Of a stretch of 64,000 nucleotides of DNA, positions 47,907-59,227 are shown in pieces (the stretch's first letter is position 1; each line of letters opens with the position of its first letter). The position numbers were made by a program, and so were the translations under genes. This stretch comes from Triangularia verruculosa (taxonomy: Eukaryota > Ascomycota > Sordariomycetes > Sordariales > Podosporaceae). Under the pieces are notes generated by a model. It was not told the DNA's origin, made no database searches, and worked only from the letters and a program-made list of their open reading frames with translations. The stretch lies in NCBI GenBank assembly GCA_033296885.1, contig MU863941.1, forward strand, positions 62,001 to 126,000, read 5' to 3'.

Positions 47907-48704
47907 GAAGTACCTTAAGGATGAGGGGTGACTCGCCCTAATCTCGACAACTCGTATGACGTACTTTACTGCTGCTGGGCCACCCACACATACTGATACT
48001 ATTTTCACCTTCCTGAATAGAGGAGTCTTAGGTTTCTACCTGCCCGTACATTAAATTGGTTGAGCTTTGCCCAAGACGATGCCCCATTCTGGACATCTTG
48101 GCGGTGATCATGCGCCATCATCGTCATCCTTGCTACGACCCCCTAAGCCCTTGAACCCCTGAACGTCAAGGCCCATATGTAAACAAACGTACCTACCTTA
48201 TGATAAGTGCGTGCCATGGAATCATAGCAAGAGAAGATTCTATACCAACCAATCGGATTATTTATCTTAGTACTGAAGGAGCCATGGATGTCCTACCGCG
48301 AATCCATGAAGGACTGAAAGAATACTTCTCGAAGAGGCTCTTGTATTTACTTGTGCTCAGCTGCGCAACTTTTCAGTGATCAAGGTAAACGTCACATCTG
48401 AGATCACATCTATATGCTAGACTTTTGAGAGAAAGGTTCTCATTTATCTACCTAGGCACTTACCTGTCATTATCTATCTCAGTTATCTACTTGGCTAGGT
48501 AGACACCTTAAAATCCAAGATAAAGCGACTGTCCAGAGGATCAGGCCTCGGTAACATGACAGATCTTTAACCAGGTGTGTGGCACTGAGAAGCCGGGGCA
48601 GCCTTTAGTCTCAATGAGCATTCTGGAATTTAACCTGGATACTACTACGTTACAGGTACCTCCAAGAGCACTCGGTGTGTTAATGTAGAGATCCAGGTGG
48701 GTAC
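47907..48704. other. Intergenic region between convergent genes
   Basis: It contains several TACCTA/TAGGTA motifs (near 48190, 48450, 48495 and 48690). No gene is supported. Confidence 0.55.
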
Positions 48705-50062
48705 CTACTTAGCACGGGGTAACTGCCCACGAGGAGACTGGGAAATATTTTGGGATCCCGGTTGTGCCGGTTGCCCCGGATGGCTCCTCGGGGGCTGCCA
48801 TTGGTGTCGTGCTGGGGATTGTTGCCCTGGGAGTCGTGTTGGTGGGAATTGTTGTAGTGGGATTCGTTGTGGTGGAATTTGTTGGCCTAGGAGTTGTTGC
48901 GGAACTGTTTGACCATAGTGTTCTCCTGGAACACTTGCCGCACCCGGATAACCACCATATTGTATGCTCTGAGGCATTGCTGGTGCAACCGTTTGCTGTC
49001 CAATTCCCATGCCAGTATATGGATTCTGGGGCGGATGAGTGGGAACTAGTGATGGCTGTGGATGAAAAAAGCTGCCGGGGTTAAGATTCTGCTTTGAGTA
49101 TTGTGCTGAATACTGAGCTGATCGACTCAATCCTTCTTGCGCGGCACGAGTCCCTTCTGGGTTGGGTCCAGCAGAACTGAAATGACGGCTATCCTGATGG
49201 CCTCGACGGTTTGATGATCTCTGTTGTCCGGTGACCTGGTTTGAGGATTCTTTAGCATTGATGCCCTTGCTAGTGAAGGGCACTATCTACCAATAAGCTT
49301 ACCTGGTCCGCGTATCTCTCGTTGTGTTCTTTGTTTCCTTTTGCTAACGCAACAAAACCCTTGTCATCCGTGTCGAACAGAATGTCGCCATGGTGTACCA
49401 TGAAGTGCTCTCCCAACAAAGGCATACGAACACCGGATTCCTTGGGCAGAATCAGCCATAGATCTTGCCGTTCCACTCTGTCTTTCCCCATCCAAGTTAT
49501 TTCCACCGCTTGGCTGCAGGTTATCAAAACACTCGGTGTGTCAAAATCCATCTCCGGAATCTCAATCACTGGGCCAAACCCATATTTCTCAACAATCGCA
49601 AGCGGAATGAAGCTGACGGGCTCGCCTTTAGAAGAGTTTGCCATACTGGTCAGGCCTACTTCAATCATGCGAAAAGCTTTACGCTTATCTTCTATAAACA
49701 TGCGCTTGGTGAAGGAGCCCTGTGATGGTAAGCTGACTAGCTCGTTGTACACAACAATAGATGTATGTTTAGGTAGCAGGGCAGGTAATGTACTCACCTT
49801 TCTCAAGCTCTCCATCTTCCCTCTCTGCTCGGCCTCCTTTACCTCGTTATCGTGATCTTTATCCGCAATATCGACAAAACCACGTCCACGAGCCGCGCCA
49901 ATCAAGTAGGTACCTTGGGTCTGCAGCCAGTTCAGACGATCCAGATACTTTTGCCTTACCTACTCTGTCAGACTTTGAGGAAGCCAACAAGAGCCCTATG
50001 GCGTGTTGTTTAAGTCTCAGATCTTCTTCTTTGGTTGGCTTAAGAAATGTGTGTGCATCCAT
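48705..50062 (-). CDS. Possible retropepsin-like protein with a Pro/Gln-rich tail; frame break near the start
   Basis: The secure exons are about 49962-49798, 49719-49303 and 49265-48705. Introns are GTGAGT/ATCACAG and a very short 37-bp GTAAGC/AGCAAG one. Exon 1 encodes QKYLDRLNWLQTQGTYLIG followed by AARGRGFVDIADKDHDNE. The middle, FIPLAIVEKYGFG ... TCSQAVEITWMG ... MPLLGEHFMVHHGDIL, has the order of elements of a retroviral-type aspartic protease fold (strand, central sheet, LLG near the end). The expected catalytic D-[ST]-G is not seen, so the match is weak. The tail is Gln/Pro/Gly-rich (PPQRIPLQQFPPTRLPG). A plausible N-terminus starts at 50062 (MDAHTFLKPTKEEDL) but joins exon 1 only after a one-base shift near 49973. 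The family is otherwise unknown. Confidence 0.5.
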
Positions 50063-51312
50063 CTAGCAAGCTTGCTGAGAAGGTAGGCAACTAGGATGCG
50101 TACTTTATTTAAGCAATGACAAAGCATAATACGTTATTTTGTTCGTTGTTATGCTTGAGTCCTTTTGCCTGACACATGACTGTAGCGACAAGTCATGCTT
50201 ACCTACCTTAGGTAGGTACTGCAAACACTCATGCACCAGTTTGAACTCCCATTATTGGCTTTGAGTCCAATCTTGAGTGTCAATCCAGTCACTTTGAAGC
50301 GAATGGCAGTTGTGATCTCTGTGATCTCTGTGATCTCTGTGATCTCTGTCACCTCTGTCACTTCTGTCATCTCTGTGACGTCAAACAGGGAACGGTTTCG
50401 AATGTAAGGCAATTACACCTTTATTTGAATGACATATCAAGCAAGGCGACTGTTCACAATACATTACCAGGACAGATCGCCTACGGTATTAGCTCCACAG
50501 CAGATATTGGTACATTGAGAGAAAGTTTATCCTTAACTGGTCCGGACGTCAAGGAATGCACTCTCAGCTTCTCCATACCTAACAAAAAGTTCCAGCTTAA
50601 CCATACCCTCGTCTCAGCCATCATTGTTGTAGATTATCTAAATAACCCCTATAGCTAGCGTTCAATTATAAGATCAAGGTTCTCTATTTCCTACTAGAAC
50701 TTTACTTTTTATATACCAAAGTACCTTCTTAGAGGTATCGTGGGCATAGACAGGTAGTGCTAGGACTAACCCCGAGTTACCTACCCTTGAATACTTCGCC
50801 CTGCAAAATAAGCAACTGAGTGGAGGCGAACAGAGACGAACTTGCACGGTCTGTTGCAAGACGGAGCCACGCAATTTGAATTGCTGCTTGAGATTCAGTG
50901 AACACTGAGGGGCAAATGCCCAACGGAAGGCCAAATGTGGTTTCGTTTCACTCCCATGCAAAATTGAACCGGCCCTGCGCCAAGTAAACTTGAAATGCTG
51001 TTTAACATCGTCAAGTTTTAAAATTCAAAATCCCTGTGATATTGAAACCGTTTTGCCGACTGTTTCTTATGCAGGGCTTTTCCTCGTGCAGCACAAACAC
51101 ATGTGAGAAGCCGTTGGGTCGCAAATGAATCGCATTAACTCTTATCCATTGGCTCCCTCGCCTGACTTGTCCAACCGGACTAATATCGAGGCCATAGAAG
51201 TCGGCAAAATCGAGCTAATGATATGTAGAATGTTGTTAATGTAGGACATGTACCACGGATTTGGTATCACAGGCGGGGTCGAGTCCTCCATCCCCACCAG
51301 TTTTATAACCGC
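50063..51312. other. Intergenic region
   Basis: It includes a TACCTACCTTAGGTAGGTA near-palindrome at about 50201-50219 and a 9-bp tandem repeat. No gene is supported. Confidence 0.55.
50311..50376. repeat. Imperfect 9-bp tandem repeat (gtgatctct)
   Basis: About four near-perfect copies of gtgatctct are followed by three diverged ones (gtcacctct, gtcacttct, gtcatctct). The period of nine keeps a reading frame open on the minus strand (TEI/TEV repeats), but no gene is supported there. Confidence 0.85.
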
Positions 51313-52617
51313 ATGCGTACCTACCCCATCAACGTTGCTCTCAAATTCCCTTCTGCATCTGAATATCGGATCTCGAAACAACTGATGGCAGAGAGAACAG
51401 AACGTGAGACCATGACTGATACCGGCCCAGCGGCATGTCCCAGAGGTCCAAACAGCGAGAGGCCTGATGAGACGCCAACACAAAGCGAGACACCAAACAA
51501 CGACGACCACAAGACAAAGCCTGATACAGGCAGCAAGGGTTATGCCAAACTAGCGACATTTCTGGCCAGGCAAGATGAGTATGCAATATTCCGCCGCTTC
51601 AAACGTCTCAACTATCAAAGTATACTCTACCAACAGGCCCAAATCATCTTCCTGGAGCGGCATCTTGAGAAGTTGGCAGCGCGGGATAGAACGCATCCAT
51701 GTCCACAGAGACAGCTGTTTGACAGAGATTGGGTTACAATGGCCCACCCCCTGGATGCTGAAGCAGGTCAACAATGGGCTACCATGCAACTGATACAACA
51801 AAAGCTAGCTGAGTACAGTGAGTACCCAATTCTGAGCTCTGGATGTTGCTAACTCTGAATGCACAGACAAAGCGCTCCTAGCGCAGGTTTCCCTCGCTCA
51901 ACTGGACCGCCCAAATTACCAGGACCTTGAATTTTTGCGGCAATGGATACGAGGTGCAGGGAATGGAAATTACCCCATACACGGACCGGATCAGTTTGCC
52001 TGGGACGATAAGTTTGAGCGTGATCTCATGGCTATCAAGCCGCGGGTACCGCTTGACCGCCTGTCCCGATGGGTCAACGATACCATCTTCCCCTGGTTCC
52101 ACAGGTTTTGTGGTATGAAGCTTCGGGTATGTTCATTTCAACAGCGCTGACCCTTCCCTGACTAAAATTCATCAGGATCCGGAAAGCTCCAACAAAGATC
52201 TCGGCACCGGCATATATGTATATCGGGAGTCCCACCTTCAAATAATCATCGAGACGTTCGTCACCGTCGTCGCAGCCCTACTTCCAGTACTCAGCATCGT
52301 AGTGCTCTACTTTTTGGGCGACAATAACAAGTTCAAGTTCATTGCCTTGGTGATATTCTCAGCGATCTTCGCCCTTGCGTTAGCGATTATGACAAAAGCG
52401 AAGAGGATCGAGGTGTTTGCTGCCACAGCTGCGTAAGCCCTTTTCCCTCCAGAAAGTTGACAAAACTCAGTATTATAATGTCAATACTGATTTGAATCTG
52501 ACTACTAGGTTTGCCGCTTTGAATGTGGTGTTTCTATCCCAGGACCCAACCGGCGAACAGCTGGTCGAGCTGATGAAAGAGTACTTGACTGCCAGCGGAG
52601 ATAAGGGTGCAAACTAA
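51313..52617 (+). CDS. DUF6594 membrane protein, up to 376 aa
   Basis: Exons are 51313-51817, 51867-52126, 52176-52432 and 52509-52617; 377 codons with stop from the first ATG. ATGs at 51385 and 51412 (better context, ACCATGA) would shorten the disordered N-terminus and are equally possible. The DUF6594 pattern is clear: GYAKLATFLARQDEYAIFRR, LNYQSILYQQAQIIFLERHL, a middle helical region, then two or three C-terminal membrane helices (FVTVVAALLPVLSIVVLYFL and FKFIALVIFSAIFALALAI) and AKRIEVFAATAA. The family is widespread in filamentous fungi, often in accessory regions, with no known function. The topology suggests a cytosolic helical domain anchored by C-terminal hairpins. Confidence 0.88.
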
Positions 52618-53656
52618 GGTCTCAATTCGGTATCTCTGTCGGGAGGTATACCGGACGGGTTTCTTCGAACTGACACTTAAAGGTGTGTTCACCGTATTGA
52701 AGCTGAGCCTCTGTCGTCCAAAAGCTGGAATACTGTTCTTCGAAGTCGAGGAGCATGAGAGTCGGGGCTGGGACGGTGGGATTTGACAATGAAAAGTGTT
52801 GGAGGAGATTTTATTAGAAAGCCGCAATGTCTGGAAGAAAATGTCATCTGCCTCTCATCAGCATTCCTCTCAAAATAATGACTGGATCAGAGTGCAACAG
52901 CCACCTCAACAAAGGCTCTGTTCGCCATCAATTCATTGGTCGCTATCATGGATGATTCCCTACAATTATGGGCGTGACAATAGCCAACAAACACGTCTCC
53001 CCACATATCCAACCTCCTTTCATTCACCTCAACTCATGTCGAAGTTGTATACACCGGATGGTGGCGGGGAGGTGGTTCGAGATAATGAGCAGTGGGAAGA
53101 GTACGAGTTTGTCAGCGTGAGGCTGACTGGCGGTTCTTCTTGCTACTGTGGTGGAACGATTTCAATACCTACTAGTGACGTCGAAGCACGGCATGTTGAT
53201 GTTGCGTAATATTTGCCTCTGGCCAATAAGAGTGAATTCCTGATCTGTAAATAATGAAAAGAATAGTGTATCTCTATTTCCTTCACCGGATCTCGAAAGC
53301 AGTGACTAGTTGGAGAACAATGATCGGTTGCCGATGGGAGATGAAGCTGGAGTCACCGGGGATTCTAGCATGAACGACTCAGGCAACTCACGCGGCAGGA
53401 AGGTGACGCGTGAGTTGCCAGTCACCATCTAGAGTGGAGCACACAGATAGCTCCTTAAGAAGACAGGCCGTCAAGAAGGGCCCAAAGCCGGTGAAGTACC
53501 TACGCAGGTAAGTACCTTAGTTTATTCCATGCCTCTGCCTGATTTAGAAGGCTGAGGCAGGCGCTAGAAAGAGGACGTTATGGGTAATTCGGATGCAATA
53601 GCTACCTACGTAGAAAGTAAATAGACGCCATTGTTATACGCTCTAATACGATGACA
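52618..53656. other. Intergenic region between convergent genes
   Basis: An open frame at 52796-53209 (+) is unmatched and Ser/Gln-rich; it is not called. TACCTA/TAGGTA motifs lie near 53500-53520. Confidence 0.5.
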
Positions 53657-56600
53657 TTAACGCAGATTGTTATCCCGACTCCATTCCTCATCAGTGTGCC
53701 CGTGAACTTCCTTGAGATATTTAGTGAAGTCCGCCGAAACTTCAATAGAATCCTTGATGCGATCCCAATCCAATGTCTCGTTCTCAAACAAAGCAAGCTG
53801 TCGAGCGGTTGTGAGAACGTTCCGGATTTGGCGACCGTTTAGCCCATATGCGGCCAGCTCATCCATATGCGCTTTGATATCCTCTACGTCGATTTTCTCG
53901 TCGTTGGAGTCGAGCATGCCCAAGAAGTTGTGCCAGATTTTGCGCCGCCCAGGAGCATCAAGAGGCGGATAATGAAGGGCGAGCTGGATACGGGACTTGA
54001 AAGCTTCATCAAATGTACCGACGCGGTTGGAGGTCAGAATGAGAACCCCATCGTAATACTCCAGCGTGCGTAGAAAGACTAGGTAGGTACTTTGGTTTCA
54101 GTGACAACAATGGGGAAACGACCATGCAATTGACGGGGAGTGCGTACCAGATACGAGGCTATTGCGCTCAAGATCAGAAAGTGTTCGTTCTTCTAGAAAA
54201 ACATCGGCCTCATCAAGGAGAAGAACTGCCATTAGAATATGTGAGTAACGTATTGGCGTGAGGGAAAGGCTTCAGGGAGTCTTACCGCAATTCCACTTCT
54301 TGCCAAGATGGAGTACAGAATTCAGGTACTGCTCCACAACCCCTGGACTTGTGCCAATATCACCACAAGTGACACTATACAGAGGCATCTCTGCTAGCTC
54401 GGCAACGCTTCCTACACGTTAGTAAATACAATCTAAGTTCCATGGACAAAACTATAGGTACCTCTCTATATAATGTGGTTAGTGAAACCCCAGAATATGT
54501 CTCTATCTTTCTACTTACCCGCTGTCAGTGTCTTGCCTGTTCCTGGTCCACCATGCAAAAGAATAATGAGGCCACCACCTTTGCCGGCGATGATATCGTC
54601 TCGTCGTCCTTTTAAAGGGAACCGCGGACCTTGCAGCATTTGCTTCCTAACCATGACCAACCCTTTAATCGTGTTTTTGGTCCGCTTCGGGAGAACGAGC
54701 TGCTCGAATGCGGACTTGTTCCAGTTCACTGGCTGAACACCATCAACCAACAAATGAACTGGTAAAGGAAGGTCAATATTCGTCTTTGTTTGGGCTCACG
54801 ATAATTACATAGGCAGGTAACATACCCCACTTCTTTTCCTTGAGATAAAATCCATGAATCCCCTGAGGAAGCAAGAGAAGATTATCTTTTGACAATGAAG
54901 CCTCACACGACAGTGCCTTGGGCCAGCTATCGAAAGATGCAATATCCAGTTCTGAGAAGTCGAACGCTTGTGCCTCACCATGGAACTTTGAATAGACCTG
55001 ATAATCAACAACAAATCGTGAGTCCCAGGGCTTAACCGTATCTATTAGTGTTTTCCTATGACCTTGATGCGGAATATAGTACTTACAAATACGCGCTCTT
55101 TCTCAAAGTCCGGGCCTTCATATGAGACAAAATGTTGATATCGATGACCCCAAAACTTTTTGCCGCAAGCCAGGACTTTATTGACCATCGCTGGCGTGGC
55201 GAACTCGATTGGGTGCACTGCTAGTTGATCAATTCTGGTTTCACCGTATGATTGTATGTCCACTGTTAATGTGTGGTCCGTTCGCTGAAGGCTTTGTCCA
55301 TCGTAACCCCAATTCCAACACTTCAAATGGAGAGTTGAACCCTCGATTGGAAATCGCCTTAACACGTACGCACTTGGCGTAGGGCCTTCTGTTGAAATGA
55401 GCATGCCGTTAGGACGGAAGAGCCATGACAGGGTGTCCTGTGTAACCATTCCGCGAGAAAATAATTCGTCGCATTTACCGTACATCGCATCGGGATGAGA
55501 GTCCATATAGGACACTAGGGTTTTGATTGGGCTCCCATCGGCTGCACCGGCTGCAGCTTCGTTGAGTGGTGTACGATGATGATAGAGAAATCGGCTCGAA
55601 TACTCTGAGGGGGTAGCGGAGACTGCCGGTGAAGCGTAGTCAAATTGACTTAATCTGTAGCCTTCGTGATCTGGTGCGAATAGTGATCGTTGCTGAATGA
55701 TAGACTGAAGTTCCCCGGAAACTACCGAAATGATCTCCCTGAAGAATTTGGTTGCTGACTTTGAAGAATTTCCTAGCATCGACGATCTGGTTCCTTTCTG
55801 GCAAAGATAATCCCGATATACGATGAATGCTGTATTAGGAAGATCTCCCAGAAAGTCGTCCAAATCAAGAATGAGCTCATTGCCTTGGAGGTGATAAGTC
55901 TTGTTTGTCAGGACTCGGCGTGGTTCATCGACGTATATCCGACGATGGCAGCGGTCGTTTCTGTCGGAGCACACGACGCGGTGAAGAATGACTCTATGGT
56001 CTGGCTTGTATTCGGGCTGTCCAACATCTTGAGGTAAATGGCCGGGCATCTTGGCATCGTTTCGTGGCGAGGATCTGGGCTACTTGCACATTAGCGACAT
56101 ATGGTTTGTGATAGGGTAAGGTACAATATGTCCGGTCCAACATACAATACCGTGGATCTTGGGAGCGGATGCGCCGAGAAGACTCATCTTCCCTTTCTCA
56201 GACCTGGATGTTTCTCTCAGACAGGCACCCTGATTTTCGTCTTCATTCTCACTCAGAGATTCACTGTGTTCCTCACTCTCCACCTCACTCTCTTCCCCCC
56301 TCTTAATTCCTTGATCCTTGTCCCTTTCAACGTCTTCCTGCTCAATCTGGTCAGCTCGGTCTATAATCCTCGCTGCGGAATCCGTGCTGAAGTCGACCGA
56401 GACGTCATTCATATACTGCTGTGGGCGGGAATCTTGACCCATCGTGGAAATTAGCCTTGTGCTGTCGGCCTGCTTCCAGCGGAGACGATATTGTGCGGAA
56501 ACTTGGATTTCCTCTTTCAGGGCAACGCGTTCGGCGAAGGCCCTCCTTCTCCTGATCAGATCAGAGGAGTCACTCGTCAACAGTATGTAGTTCGCCTCTA

Positions 56601-56706
56601 CCTGTGCCGAATTTCCTGCCGCTTGATCCTGTGATATCGTATACTCAACATTAGATGCTTGTGGGCGGCGTTCGGTGCTGAAAAGGGACCCTTGCGAATG
56701 CGCCAT
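53657..56706 (-). CDS. AAA-type ATPase with a long N-terminal region, 863 aa
   Basis: Seven exons are read: 56706-56146, 56079-55087, 54997-54826, 54758-54519, 54411-54286, 54225-54148 and 54078-53657; 864 codons with stop and all introns GT-AG. Walker A is LLHGGPGTGKTLTAG, Walker B is LLLDEADVFLEER, sensor 1 is ILILTSNRVG-like (GVLILTSNRVGTFDEAF), and the arginine-finger region is KSRIQLALHYPPLD. The C-terminal lid contains GLNGRQIRNVLTTARQLA. This is the fungal group with one AAA module and a large N-terminal DUF7025-type domain (central FVSYEGPDFEKERVF, PIEFATPAMVNKV). The first 190 residues are acidic and disordered. ATP-driven remodelling of proteins is expected; the client is unknown. 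It lies head to head with the DUF7708 gene, 497 bp apart. Confidence 0.9.
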
Positions 56707-57203
56707 CGAACAGCACTCGGGTGTCTCCAACCGTATACAGAGCTATTGATTCGAGTAGGAGCCAAGTATTGGCGTTTCCATCGGTGTCTCAAGAGATAAT
56801 CCGAGGTGCTTTGGGCCACACCTCATATGCGGGGTTCGTGCAACATAGGCACCCGTAGAGTGTGGCTGTGAGGTGGTATTCCATCTGTCCCTTCCCTGGA
56901 TGTGGGTTTCTGCGTTAATGATTGGTCCATGAAGGTTGCCTGCATGCCTGCCAGGCCTCCAACATCCCTACGATAGTGCCTCAACCAAATCTTCTCAGCT
57001 AATCGAGTCCATCTCGTGAAAATCAGACTTGGCCAAAGCCCGGCTTCCGTTGTCCTCCCAGGTTACCAACGCCCAGTTCTGGACTTTTCGCGCCACTGCG
57101 CTGCTAGCGGCATTCAGAACACAGACCTTTCGGTCAGCCTCTCTCGCCAATAAATAACTGGACAGCAAGTCAGAAACGGAAATCGTTAAGATTGCTCAAA
57201 ACG
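56707..57203. promoter_or_regulatory. Shared bidirectional promoter region of the AAA ATPase and DUF7708 genes
   Basis: The 497 bp between two divergent starts contain no gene. Common regulation is an inference from the head-to-head layout only. Confidence 0.4.
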
Positions 57204-58932
57204 ATGGACTTTACCAAGTCTCACCGACAAGATAGGGACACGGTACTAAGATGGTTTGGGGTTTCGGAGGCCACCAGCACGGCATATACTATTGCTAATC
57301 AAGCCTTCAACGCCGCTCGGGCTGAGATTGCAGATGAGCTGACAGGAGCGGAGCGTGAGGAATTCTTTCAAGATGGGTTCATCTCTATGCAGAGGTTTAT
57401 TTCGACACTCAACAGTGTTCGTTGCAAATACGAGTCCCGAAAGAGTGGCAAGGCTTACATTTGGCTCGAGAAGCTTTCCAACAGGGTGGTCTACTATGGA
57501 ACTGTTTTGGACGTTTTGGTACAGCATAACCCTGAATATGTCTCTCTGGTCTGGGGAGCCTTCAAGTTTCTCTTTGTTGTAAGGAATCTCCTTTTTATTT
57601 CCACACATTGCGACACGATGTTGACTGATATAAGTCCGTCTTGAATCACGAGGAGATGGTCAAGAACCTCGCAAAGTCATGCACACGCATAGCAGAAACT
57701 TTGCCTCGAGTTGATCTTAGTCTTATACTTTACCCAACAGCGGCGATGAGGGATGCCGTTGCTCGGCTTTATGCGGTCATCCTGAGATTCGTGGTCCACT
57801 CGGTGCGCTGGTATCGCCAGAGTCGCATCAAACATTTCTTGACGTCGATTACTAACCCTTGGAACCTGGACTATGAGCCCGAGTTGCGGGAAGTAGAGCA
57901 ACACGCAAGGAACATTGACGAGCTCGCTCAAAGTGCCTCGCACGCGGAGCTGAGAGAAGCACATTTTCAGATCCACCTACTTGGTTCCAAGTTGGACGCA
58001 ACAAGACATGATATCAGAACGCTCACGGCTTTTGTGGAGAATGGCTTCCAAAAGATGGTGGACTCTGCGTCTTGTAAGTTATTGCTACCTACCGAATTAT
58101 GAAACTACCCTGCGACCCAGCTGATCATGCTCCCACAGCAAATCAGTTACTACAGCTCCGAATCTCCCAAGACGTCACATGCTCGATGGCGATGATCTCC
58201 CAGGTTCAGCTTGGTCAGATTTTGAGCCTATCATTCATGGAGTGCCTACCCACCAGTGGGCAATGTCTTGCCTACTGCCGGTCTTTCTGGCTCCGGCGGC
58301 AAGGGTCACATCCGCAAGGGCGTGGTGACATGATCGTCCAGAATATCAAGAGCAAACGCGACTCCACCTTCATGGTGATACAAAAAAGCACACGAGCTGA
58401 AGCCAAGGATATTCTCTTCGAATCAGTGGAAGCTCTCCGTCGCTGTGGGCTCCCTGTCCTGTGGGTACTTCGATCACCAGGCCTCCAGGACTCGACTATC
58501 ACCTCAGTCGACGTAATCCGAATGTTACTCTACCAGGCTCTAGAGATCAACAGCGCGGCGATGAACACCTCGTATCCCATCACGATCGCGCAACTCAAAG
58601 AGGCATCCACCCACGAGGAGTGGCTGCTGCTTCTGAAACGAGCGCTCCGAGGGCTGCCTACAGTGTACATCGTCGTTGACTCTGATGTCGTGGAACACGT
58701 CACTAGCGGGGACAAAACTGCTGCAACTAGATTTCTTGTAGAGTTTGTCAAGACCCTTGGTCCCGAAAAGGTGCGGTTTGTTGTGCCGTCTCATGTGTTT
58801 GAGACTCAGTCTGCCGCACAAGATCTTGGAGAACAGGCAGTAGCTGCGCTGAAGACTGAGAGTCCAGCAAAGCGTAGTAATGTGGTGGTTCAGCGGAGGC
58901 GACGGATGGCGAAAAAACAGAGAGGTATCTGA
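57204..58932 (+). CDS. DUF7708-domain protein, NLR-like architecture without a visible P-loop, 535 aa
   Basis: Exons are 57204-57578, 57635-58073 and 58139-58932; 536 codons with stop. The start ATGGACTTT is the first ATG in frame. Residues 30-160 match the fungal DUF7708 helical domain (VLDVLVQHNPEYVSLVWGAF, FKFLFV across an intron, LNHEEMVKNLAKSCTRIAE), which usually precedes a NACHT or similar switch in fungal NLR-like proteins. After about residue 270 there is a region (QILSLSFMECLPTSGQCL, DSTFMVIQKSTRAEAKDIL, CGLPVLWVLRS, GLPTVYIVVDSDVVEHV) that looks like a nucleotide-binding-like fold without an obvious Walker A. The end is very basic (RRRRMAKKQRGI). Function is unknown; a role in self/non-self recognition is only a family-based guess. 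Confidence 0.82.
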
Positions 58933-59227
58933 CCAGACTGTGTGAATGTACCTTAGATTAAGACGGGACATGACTGATGAGGAAACTTCAAGAAACGCTC
59001 GATACTCGATTCAATGTTGGATCAATTAGTAGCAACATGACAGAAAAACTGCCAATACCCCTTGTTCTTTCCATTTTTGTTAACCAGGTCAAGTCTTCCC
59101 CAAAAGATAGAGACCATCACTAGAAACCGTCGTCTACTGGTACAAAGTCTTTAAAAATCACGCGTCATAACGAAAGTGGTATCATAAGGTAACAATAATT
59201 CCAGCCGTAACAACATCAAAATGGAAA

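Noticed and set aside
50203..50412. TEI/TEV repeat frame on the minus strand
   Set aside because: Open only because the DNA repeat has a period divisible by three.
52796..53209. 137-aa plus-strand frame
   Set aside because: Low-complexity and overlaps the likely 3' region of the DUF6594 gene; no recognisable domain.
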